A stretch of DNA of 14,281 nt, taken from contig CAKUCX010000078.1 of the NCBI GenBank assembly GCA_934643865.1, forward strand, positions 1 to 14,281, given 5' to 3'. The notes under the pieces were generated by a model. The model worked only from the letters and a program-made list of their open reading frames with translations, did no database searches and was not told the origin of the DNA. Of this stretch, positions 8,194 through 14,281 are shown piece by piece; position 1 is the stretch's first letter; the number at the start of each line of letters is the position of its first letter. Origin of the DNA: an uncultured Kiritimatiellota bacterium. GTDB lineage: Bacteria > Verrucomicrobiota > Kiritimatiellia > RFP12 > UBA1067. A program made the translations under genes and the position numbers.

Positions 8194-11100
8194 TCACTTC
8201 AGGACGAGCCACTGCGGCACGGACAGGAGTCCGCACGCGCGGGGCGACGTCGCGCCCCAGTACTTGGTTCCCGGCGGATTGGCCGCGCCGAAGAGCGGCG
8301 CGAGCGACGTATGCACGACAATGCGCAGCTCGCACGTTTTTCCGCGCAGATCCGCGGGAATCTCCCAGCTGAAGTCGTCCCAGCCCACGGCCCCAAGGTC
8401 GCGTCCGTCGAGAAAGACGCGCGTGAAGTGTCCGCCCGTCTCAAGCAGAAGCCGCACGGCCTCGCCCTGCGGCACGGTCACGGTCTTCGTCCAGGTTGTC
8501 GATCCGCAGAACCCGCCGAAGCCCAGCGCGTCGAGCGAGGCGGGCTTCACCTGCTGCGGCGCGGCCATCGGCTCGATCAGAAACGCCGCCGGCAGGAACC
8601 AGTTCGGATCGCGCAGATCCCCCGGCAGACGGAACTCGTGGTCGCCGGCCGTGAGATCAAACGTTTCGGACGTGCGATAGAGTCCGTTGAACGACGGGCG
8701 CAGGGCATTACAGGGCGACGCGACGGGAATGGTCCGCCCATCAACCGTGACGGTCGTTCCGCGGGTCGCGAGGCGCGCCCCCTTCAGAGGATTCTTCAGC
8801 GACAGCCGGCAGATGCCGTTCGTGTCGAACGGCAGGCGGCGCGTGGGCGCCGCGCTCAACGTCAGCATCCAGTCACCGTCGAGGGCGACAGGCGTTCCGA
8901 CGGTGGGAGCCGGGGGAACCTTCCCCAGACGCACATACGCATGCGTGCCGTCCTCATAGTTACGGACAAGGACATCCGGCACGGGACGCCCCTCCGCATC
9001 GCGCAGGATGAAGCGCTTCGGCAGACGCGCCTGCGCCCACGCGAGGGCGGCCCCAGGTGTGTCAAACCGCGTCCCGGTACGTTCTTCGCAAAAGGCCTTG
9101 CCTTCGAACGCGAAAACCAGTGACGCGGCCGTCGCATCCTCCTCGCGGATCAATTCGACGCCCGTCTGGGCGCACTCGAACGCGCGCAGAAAGCCGTTGA
9201 CGTCCGGACGCGGCACCGCGCCGGCGGCGGCCTGTACGCACAGCTTGCGGGGAAAGCGCAGCGCCACGTCGAAGACCGCCCGCTTGGCCGCCGTGGCGCT
9301 CGCCTCGTCCGCCGCAGCCAGGAAGGTCGGAAACTCGGCGAACCAGGGCTGCTGGTCGCCCACGCCGACGGTGAAGCCGTGCATCTCGTCCATCCACGAG
9401 GCATCCATCGCGCTCATCACCGTGAAATAGCGCGTCACGCCATGCAGGGCGCAAATGCGGAGCATTTTCAGAAACTTCGCGGGCGTCGCATTCGCGGGAC
9501 CGAGCGCGAAGAGCTCGGCCATGCCGCCACGACCGTTCCGGCGGATTGCGTATTGAACCGTATGTAGCGTCAACCACTCGATTGATCCAGGATCCGTCCG
9601 CGTCGAGATTTCGTCCATCCCCGGGAACGACAATGTCGCCAGGGATGCAAGTGGATCGCCGTTGAGGGCCACGCTTCCGTCGGGACTGTTTTCGCCAATC
9701 ATGTGCCCCGTCGCCAGGATGCCGAGCGCGTCCGTCTTCGCGCGAATGCGATCGAAGAACGATGTCTTGAAACGCCGGGCGTAGAGTTCGTTGTAGCGCG
9801 TCCAGACCTCGACGCCCTTCGTCTTCCGTCCCGCGGCGAACCAGGCCTCGACATCCCGCTTGAAGTCCCCGCCGCCGGTCAGAGCGGCATAGTCCTCCAG
9901 AAGCCCGTCATACCAGCGGGCCGCGTACAGGGTCCCCTTCGGCAGCCACTTTCCCAGAACAGGGTGGAACGGCTCGTCCGTGAAGATGCCGCGCACGGTA
10001 CCATCCGCAAACCACGGGGCGAGTTCCTTCGCGTAGACATCGTGCGTCATCCGCGTGAAGAGGTCGACGGCGCGCGGTTCCAGCAGGTTCGGCCAGCCCT
10101 TCCTGAATCCGCCCGTGCACATGGAGGACGTGCTGATGGGCGAGAGCACCTTGCGCCAGCTCGTGTTCGTGCCCTCCTTGACGAGGGTCAGCTGCCACTC
10201 GCGGAAGGCTTCGTCCGTCGCGGGGACGCGTCCAAGGCAGGACCCGCTCGGCCAATTGTGCTCGTCGTAGAGCCACATCTTCATCCTGCGCCTCTGCGCA
10301 CCTGCGGCGAACGTCCGCGCCGCGTCGAAGAACTCCTTCCCGAGGTACTCGTAGCCGAGTCCGCTTGTCGGGTAGAGCATGAACGAATTCACGCCCCCCG
10401 CCGCGAGCGCATCCAGCTTGTGTTCGATGTCGGCGGTCGTAGGGCGTCCCGTGAACGCGACGAACATCGTGACGCTCCGCTCGCCGGCCACGGGTTTCGC
10501 GGGCGGAAACGACGCGGATCGAGGCGGCTCATCCAGCGTCCGCCGGAAGATCTCGCCAACCTTGCGGAAGGCGGAGACGCGCGACGTGTCGGGGGGACCA
10601 TCGGGACGCCAGGTCGGACAAATCCAGCCGCCCTCCTCGAATTCGTTCCAGGCGAACGAGAGGATGTGCCCCGTCGGACAGGACTTTCGGTTGGTCTTCA
10701 CCCAGTCCGCGAACGATGCCGCCTCCTTCAACCACTCGCTCTCCGTGGCGGGGCGCATGTAGCGGTCCTTCGCGTATCCGCACCACGGCACGGGATGCTC
10801 CAGCCGCGGTCGGGGATCCCAGCCGAGCGTGAACGTGGGGATGACGTCCATGCCCGTCGCCACGCGCTGCGCATTGCTTTTCCGCCCGCGGGCCGCGGTC
10901 TCAGCGAAGATGTCTACGCCGTGCGCTCCGTCCACGTAGGCACTGATTGCCTGCACGCCCTCGTCGCCGTCCGACGGGAACTTCCTGCCCGCCAACACGA
11001 CCGCATAGGGGTCCCCCGCGCCGACCGCGCAGCAGGCCTTTCGGATGCGCGGCAGCAGTCCTTTGCCCTTGCCGCCGAAGAGATAGAGGAGCGGGCGCCC

Positions 11101-11634
11101 CTGGGCGGTCTGGTACCAAGGTTCCTTCATCGCGCGGGCGAGCGACTCAACCTCGGCGTCCGCCAGGGGGTGGAGGGTGACGAGAATCGCGCACATCTTC
11201 AGCTTGTCCCGCAGTTTGCTCTTCGCGTGGAGCTGCCGGGCGGTGGCGAGTTCCCAGACGTGCGGATCGCAGACGTTCTCGCGACGGACCTCGACGGGCG
11301 TGAAGTCCTTGCCGTCCTCGGGCTTCAGTTCGCCGTACCAGCAATAGGCGAAGTAGTCGATGCCGGCGTCGATGGCGTACTGCATCTCGCGCTCGTACTC
11401 CTCGACCGAACGCCAGTGATAGTCGATTTGGTCGGGGCCCTTCACGTCCGCGTAGAACGGCGTGCAGTGCCGGAAGTGCGCAGGACTCAACGAGGTCGTC
11501 GCATAGTGGCCGAACCACGTGCTCGACGGCAGCGAGCAGTCCCAGTTCACCACGCCCACGACCGTGCGGGGACACTCCCCCCACGCGGCGGCCAGACCCG
11601 ACAACACGGCACATGCGAATGTGATAATTTTCAT
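8194..11634 (-). CDS. Secreted two-catalytic-domain glycoside hydrolase (GH99-like + GH106-like)
   Basis: A 1146-residue protein beginning with a signal peptide (MKIITFACAVLSGLAAAWGE). Residues about 25-368 look like a GH99/WbsX-type (beta/alpha)8 domain. VVGVVNWDC opens it, AIDAGIDYFAYCWYGE (88-102) is a central strand, and AWNEFEEGGWICPTW (328-342) is the acidic end motif. Residues about 385-800 resemble the GH106/rhamnosidase-like hydrolases, with MKMWLYDEHNWPSGSC (451-466) and GIFTDEPFHP (549-558), where E554 is a candidate catalytic acid. Residues about 900-1146 are beta-sandwich, with a galactose-binding-like C-terminal fold (LLLETGGHFTRVFLDGRDLG). Substrates cannot be assigned; GH106 members release alpha-L-rhamnose. 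First gene of the operon, divergent from the regulator. ATG 11634 is preferred over ATG 11688 because it opens the signal peptide and has a promoter 7 nt upstream. Confidence 0.85.
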   Translation of the reverse strand: MKIITFACAVLSGLAAAWGECPRTVVGVVNWDCSLPSSTWFGHYATTSLSPAHFRHCTPFYADVKGPDQIDYHWRSVEEYEREMQYAIDAGIDYFAYCWYGELKPEDGKDFTPVEVRRENVCDPHVWELATARQLHAKSKLRDKLKMCAILVTLHPLADAEVESLARAMKEPWYQTAQGRPLLYLFGGKGKGLLPRIRKACCAVGAGDPYAVVLAGRKFPSDGDEGVQAISAYVDGAHGVDIFAETAARGRKSNAQRVATGMDVIPTFTLGWDPRPRLEHPVPWCGYAKDRYMRPATESEWLKEAASFADWVKTNRKSCPTGHILSFAWNEFEEGGWICPTWRPDGPPDTSRVSAFRKVGEIFRRTLDEPPRSASFPPAKPVAGERSVTMFVAFTGRPTTADIEHKLDALAAGGVNSFMLYPTSGLGYEYLGKEFFDAARTFAAGAQRRRMKMWLYDEHNWPSGSCLGRVPATDEAFREWQLTLVKEGTNTSWRKVLSPISTSSMCTGGFRKGWPNLLEPRAVDLFTRMTHDVYAKELAPWFADGTVRGIFTDEPFHPVLGKWLPKGTLYAARWYDGLLEDYAALTGGGDFKRDVEAWFAAGRKTKGVEVWTRYNELYARRFKTSFFDRIRAKTDALGILATGHMIGENSPDGSVALNGDPLASLATLSFPGMDEISTRTDPGSIEWLTLHTVQYAIRRNGRGGMAELFALGPANATPAKFLKMLRICALHGVTRYFTVMSAMDASWMDEMHGFTVGVGDQQPWFAEFPTFLAAADEASATAAKRAVFDVALRFPRKLCVQAAAGAVPRPDVNGFLRAFECAQTGVELIREEDATAASLVFAFEGKAFCEERTGTRFDTPGAALAWAQARLPKRFILRDAEGRPVPDVLVRNYEDGTHAYVRLGKVPPAPTVGTPVALDGDWMLTLSAAPTRRLPFDTNGICRLSLKNPLKGARLATRGTTVTVDGRTIPVASPCNALRPSFNGLYRTSETFDLTAGDHEFRLPGDLRDPNWFLPAAFLIEPMAAPQQVKPASLDALGFGGFCGSTTWTKTVTVPQGEAVRLLLETGGHFTRVFLDGRDLGAVGWDDFSWEIPADLRGKTCELRIVVHTSLAPLFGAANPPGTKYWGATSPRACGLLSVPQWLVLK

Positions 11635-11641
11635 GCCGGGC

Positions 11642-11650
11642 ATTATAGCA
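11642..11650 (-). promoter_or_regulatory. Extended -10 promoter of the hydrolase operon
   Basis: TGCTATAAT on the minus strand (11650-11642) is a perfect TGn extended -10 box, 7 nt before ATG 11634. No TTGACA-like box is found 16-18 bp upstream, consistent with an extended -10 promoter or one that needs an activator. The predicted transcript starts at or beside the ATG, and the gene has no Shine-Dalgarno sequence. Confidence 0.65.
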
Positions 11651-11668
11651 AAGACGACCGTTCCGCCG

Positions 11669-11696
11669 TTTTGCATTTTGCGTATCATTTATCAAC
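11669..11696. promoter_or_regulatory. Candidate operator: two pairs of 7-bp direct repeats
   Basis: Four 7-bp units lie end to end on the plus strand. TTTTGCA (11669-11675) and TTTTGCG (11676-11682) form the first pair, TATCATT (11683-11689) and TATCAAC (11690-11696) the second. The block fills the space between the expected -35 regions of the two divergent promoters. AraC/XylR-type regulators typically bind direct repeats next to the -35 box, so this is a plausible site for the neighbouring regulator. Binding is inferred. Confidence 0.45.
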
Positions 11697-11713
11697 CTTT
11701 CACGCAGATTCTA

Positions 11714-11722
11714 TGCTAGACT
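11714..11722 (+). promoter_or_regulatory. Extended -10 promoter of the regulator
   Basis: TGCTAGACT (11714-11722) has the TG extension and a hexamer matching TATAAT at four of six positions. It is followed by AGCGGC and then ATG at 11729. The 6-nt spacing mirrors the other starts in the window and predicts a leaderless mRNA. No ribosome binding site is seen. Confidence 0.5.
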
Positions 11723-11728
11723 AGCGGC

Positions 11729-12943
11729 ATGGCCCGAAAGATTCCATCCGTCGTGATCTTCACCGATTTCATCCCCCAGGACCTGCGGGAGATGTTTCTG
11801 GGCGTTACGCGTTTCGTGCAAGAGCATGGACGCTGGAACGTGTACAACGTCGAGAACAAGCGCTGGCCGTGGTCCAACCGTCTCCGGTCCTGGGAGGACT
11901 GGCGACCGGACGGCATCATCGCCGCCTCCGTCCACACCGTCGAAGAGGCGCGGCGCATCCGCGCCCTGGGCGTGCCGACCGTCGTGCTGCTCCAGCCGCC
12001 CGAGATGCGCCAGTCCGACTATCCGCTCGCGCCGATGTCCTGCTGCGTCTGGAACTCGCGGGCCATCGGCGAAATGGCGGCCCGCTACTTCGTCGAGCGG
12101 CGCTATCGTCATTTCGCCTTCGTCGACGCACCGTGGGCGGACAGCTACTGGTCGCAGGAACGCGAGGAGGGATTCCACAAGGAACTTCTGCGAACCGCGC
12201 ACGCGACGGCGACCTATGCGCGCTACGGCGCCTGCACGAAGCGCGAGCAGGCGGACTGGATGGCGGAGCGCCCCCGGCTCGCCCGGTGGCTACGGGGACT
12301 TCCCAAGCCTTGCGCGGTCTTCGCGCCCAACGACCGCCGGGGGAAGCAGATTCTCGATGCCTGCCGACTGGAGCGGATTCCCGTGCCGGGCGAGATCGCC
12401 GTTCTCGGGGTGGACGACGACGCGTGGATCTGCGAATCGTCGATTCCCGCGCTCTCCAGCATCCGCTGCGCGCCGGAGCAGGCAGGGTATGCGGTCGCCG
12501 CGCATCTGGATGCGCTCATGCGCGGCGAGTCCCTCGCGCGGAGCGAGTTCTCCGTCGAGCCCCTGGAGGTCGTCACGCGCCAGTCGACGGACTGGACGGC
12601 CGTTCAGGACGATGTCGTCGCGCACATTCTGCACCTCATCCAGGAACGCGCCGCGGAACATCAGCTCTCCATCGACAGTCTGGCGCGTGCGAGCGGCGTC
12701 GCGAGACGGACGCTCGAGGTCCGGTTCCGGAATGCAACAGGCAAGTCCATTCGGGAGGAGATCGAACATGTCCGCCTCTCGCGCGTCAAGACACTCCTCA
12801 AGGAGAATCGCCTCTCCCTCGCGGAAATCGCACGGCAGACCGGGTTCGCTTCGTTGACCCATCTCGAGCGGATTTTCAGAAGCAGAAACGGCGTGACGCT
12901 CTCCGCGTCACGCCGCATCATCCTGGGGCGAGAGGCCCCGTAG
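11729..12943 (+). CDS. XylR-like regulator: sugar-binding domain plus AraC-type HTH
   Basis: A 404-residue transcription factor. Residues about 6-285 match a LacI/periplasmic-binding-protein type sensor domain. It opens PSVVIFTDFIPQDLREMFLGV, continues through DGIIAAS and FAFVDAPWADSYWSQEREEGF, and ends with AVFAPNDRRGKQILDACR, IAVLGVDDDAWICE and SSIRCAPEQAGYAVA. Residues about 300-398 are an AraC-family double helix-turn-helix (LSIDSLARASGVARRTLEVRFRN; LSLAEIARQTGFASLTHLERIF). The same domain order is known from E. coli XylR, which senses D-xylose; the ligand here need not be xylose. It is divergent from the hydrolase operon, with a 94-bp shared intergenic region, so it most likely controls that operon in response to a released sugar. 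The stop lies 9 bp from the stop of the convergent transporter remnant. Confidence 0.92.
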   Translation: MARKIPSVVIFTDFIPQDLREMFLGVTRFVQEHGRWNVYNVENKRWPWSNRLRSWEDWRPDGIIAASVHTVEEARRIRALGVPTVVLLQPPEMRQSDYPLAPMSCCVWNSRAIGEMAARYFVERRYRHFAFVDAPWADSYWSQEREEGFHKELLRTAHATATYARYGACTKREQADWMAERPRLARWLRGLPKPCAVFAPNDRRGKQILDACRLERIPVPGEIAVLGVDDDAWICESSIPALSSIRCAPEQAGYAVAAHLDALMRGESLARSEFSVEPLEVVTRQSTDWTAVQDDVVAHILHLIQERAAEHQLSIDSLARASGVARRTLEVRFRNATGKSIREEIEHVRLSRVKTLLKENRLSLAEIARQTGFASLTHLERIFRSRNGVTLSASRRIILGREAP

Positions 12944-12952
12944 CGGGTCATC

Positions 12953-13518
12953 TCACTTGATGTCCAGGCGCTTCTCGATGTCCTCGATCGTGCCGCCCTT
13001 CGTCTCGGGCATGAAGAAGATCGCCCAGAGCAGCTGGACGAGCATCATGAAGGCGAAGAAGCCAAACGCCCAGGTGCCGGCCTTCTCCGCCACGACGGGG
13101 AACGCCCAGCTGATGACCGTGCACATGAACCAGTGGGTGAAGCAGCCGAGGGCCTGTCCCTTCGCGCGCACCACGTTCGGGAACACCTCGAAGCAGCCGA
13201 GGGCCTGTCCCTTCGCGCGCACCACGTTCGGGAACACCTCGGAGATGTAGACCCAGATCACGGCGCCGGAGGAGATCGCGAAGAACGCGATGAAGCCCAG
13301 GATGCCCGAGACGGCGATCGCCGCGTTCGGCTGGGGCAGCGAGAGCTGCCAGGCGACGATCGCGTGCATCACGATCATCAGCGACGCGCCGCCGATGATG
13401 AGCGCGCGGCGACCGAACTTGTCGATGAAGAGGAACGCCAGCATCGTGAACGTGAGGTTGACGACGCCCACGCCGATCGTGCCCGCGAGGGCCGCGAGCT
13501 CGCTCCCCTCCCCGGGGA
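12953..13518 (-). pseudogene. Sugar-porter MFS transporter, C-terminal half only
   Basis: The frame encodes about the last six membrane segments of a sugar porter. It begins SELAALAGTIGVGVVNLTFT, continues FIDKFGRRALIIGG and AVIWVYISEVFPNVVRAKGQ, and ends with the family signature FMPETKGGTIEDIEKRL. Full-length proteins have about 450-550 residues and twelve segments; the first half is absent. The reading frame runs into the repeat array at about 13514 and meets a stop just beyond, so the gene was cut there. GTG at 13471 is the only plausible internal start and is unlikely to be used. A perfect in-frame 51-bp duplication inserts 17 residues into the conserved cytoplasmic loop. Before truncation the gene may have imported a sugar released by the neighbouring hydrolase, which is an inference. 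Confidence 0.8.
13140..13241. repeat. Perfect 51-bp tandem duplication
   Basis: Positions 13140-13190 and 13191-13241 are identical. On the minus strand each encodes EVFPNVVRAKGQALGCF, so the duplication keeps the frame. The perfect identity indicates either a very recent event or an assembly error. Confidence 0.9.
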
Positions 13519-13627
13519 TCGAGAAGGGTCAGTCCCTTGGGGGATCGAGAAGGGGATCGAGAAGGGTCAGTCCCTAATGGTGGAGTAAGGGGGATCGAGA
13601 AGGGTCAGTCCCTAATGGTGGAGTAAG
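13515..13627. repeat. Short array of 22-bp/38-bp repeats
   Basis: GGGATCGAGAAGGGTCAGTC followed by CC occurs in full at 13515-13536, 13553-13574 and 13591-13612. A partial copy (first 14 bases) is at 13541-13554. The last two full copies are each followed by TAATGGTGGAGTAAG, giving a perfect 37-base match at a 38-bp period. There are no variable spacers, so this is not a CRISPR array. It looks like slippage or repeated recombination at the edge of the transposase-associated element. Confidence 0.85.
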
Positions 13628-13640
13628 AGTGGTGGAGTAG
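13602..13640 (+). repeat. 39-bp repeat element, right copy
   Basis: This copy begins GGGTCAGTCCC and ends AGTGGTGGAGTAG. It is the inverted partner of 33-71, with five differences by eye. Two of these differences break the palindrome that is perfect in the left copy. It ends 1 bp before the stop codon of the RAYT-like transposase gene, which fits an element end belonging to that transposase. Confidence 0.7.
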
Positions 13641-13641
13641 C

Positions 13642-14281
13642 TCACGAGACCAACCTTCTTCCCTTGGCCGCAAGGCGATACTTCCGCTGCGGCGAATGAA
13701 GGTTTTCGGTATCGACGGCGGCAATGTACCCGGCTTTTGCAAGCGGCGTCAGGTAGCGCGCCGTGAAGAAGTTGACGCTGGAGATGCCCAGTGCCGCGCG
13801 CAGCTCCACCGGTCGCCTCGGTCCGTCGGCGAGGAGCCTGAGCAGGTCGAAGGCGACCTTGTTACTGCCCTTCTCCAAGAGATGCGGAACGCGTGCGGGA
13901 AGCGACTGGGCGAATCGATCAAACTCCCTTTGCCGCACCTTCTGGGACTTCTCCTCGTCGACGGAGAGTCCCTTCTTCGCGGGACCGGCGAGCTTCTCGT
14001 CCTCGAGTTCCTTCAGGACGAGGTGAATCGACTTCTCGTGCATCTCATGGATCTGTTCCCAAGTCACGGGCGCGAATGTGTAGATGAAGCGATAGCCGCT
14101 GATGCAACGCCCATCGCCCTTGCATGCCGCGGCGAAACTGCACCATTCGTACCGGTCCGGCCACTTGACCATCTTCGCCTTTACGGGATTGCGGTCGATG
14201 TAGGCCGCAACATTCATCAGCTCGCACTTCTCGTCCGGCATGTACTCGCGCACGCGGAAGCGAGACTCCCACATCGTTCCC
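13642..14281 (-). CDS. RAYT-like Y1 transposase with C-terminal winged helix, partial
   Basis: The first visible residues, GTMWESRFR, match the end of the Y1/IS200-like (REP-associated tyrosine transposase) domain. They are followed by the hallmark AAYIDRNPVKAKMVKWPDRY and EWCSF. The N-terminus, with the HUH motif and catalytic tyrosine, lies beyond the right edge, so ATG 14274 is internal and not the true start. After a charged linker (about 90-135 of the visible part) comes a helix-turn-helix-like tail (PVELRAALGISSVNFFTARYLTPLAKAGYI), which gives it a longer C-terminus than minimal RAYTs. Such proteins process REP-type hairpins as single-stranded DNA. The repeat element directly downstream is a candidate substrate. 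Whether the gene is intact cannot be judged from here. Confidence 0.82.
   Translation of the reverse strand, partial: GTMWESRFRVREYMPDEKCELMNVAAYIDRNPVKAKMVKWPDRYEWCSFAAACKGDGRCISGYRFIYTFAPVTWEQIHEMHEKSIHLVLKELEDEKLAGPAKKGLSVDEEKSQKVRQREFDRFAQSLPARVPHLLEKGSNKVAFDLLRLLADGPRRPVELRAALGISSVNFFTARYLTPLAKAGYIAAVDTENLHSPQRKYRLAAKGRRLVS

Noticed and set aside
9703..11724. A 673-codon open frame on the plus strand opposite the hydrolase
   Set aside because: It is antisense to a well-supported gene. Its translation is rich in Arg, His and Pro with no domain signature, as expected for a shadow frame in GC-rich DNA.
12925..12939. Terminator hairpin GGGGC/GCCCC at the end of the regulator gene
   Set aside because: Only five base pairs, inside the coding sequence and without a T-run.
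13515..13627. CRISPR array
   Set aside because: There are too few repeats, no variable spacers of constant length, and no cas genes in the window.

Overview
The DNA is GC-rich and gene-dense. It most resembles a gut or anaerobic member of the Verrucomicrobiota/Kiritimatiellota (PVC) group. The evidence is a secreted protein combining a DUF2341-like and a LamG-like domain, a large GH99-like/GH106-like hydrolase, a XylR-type regulator, an IS1634-like transposase and a RAYT-like transposase. This placement is inferred from gene content, not from a marker gene.

Layout. Positions 1-71 hold the promoter and first codons of a gene running left out of the window, plus a 39-bp repeat element. Positions 64-1509 (minus) are an IS1634-like transposase cut short at its C-terminus by that element. 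Positions 1560-2210 (minus) are the remains of an AAA-ATPase-like gene with a stop at codon 2 and a lost C-terminus. Positions 2264-11634 (minus) form one four-gene operon: a secreted two-domain glycoside hydrolase, a secreted repeat/DUF2341/LamG protein, a glycyl radical enzyme and its activating enzyme. Positions 11729-12943 (plus) encode a divergent XylR-like regulator. Positions 12953-13518 (minus) are the C-terminal half of a sugar-porter MFS gene with an in-frame 51-bp duplication. Positions 13515-13640 are a short repeat array ending in a second, inverted copy of the 39-bp element. Positions 13642-14281 (minus) are the C-terminal part of a RAYT-like Y1 transposase.

How it fits together. 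The hydrolase and the LamG protein would bind and cut a glycan outside the cytoplasm. The regulator would sense a sugar and control the operon from the 94-bp divergent intergenic region, which contains two adjacent pairs of 7-bp direct repeats. The glycyl radical enzyme and activase would carry out an oxygen-sensitive dehydration or C-X bond cleavage on a sugar-derived product. Coupling a glycan-degrading locus to an uncharacterised glycyl radical enzyme in one operon is the most interesting system here. Its substrate cannot be read from the sequence.

Two further themes stand out. First, five gene starts have a TGNtAtaAT-like extended -10 box only 6-7 nt before the ATG, which predicts leaderless mRNAs. 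Second, a 39-bp element in opposite orientations at the two ends of the window sits exactly where two genes are broken off.
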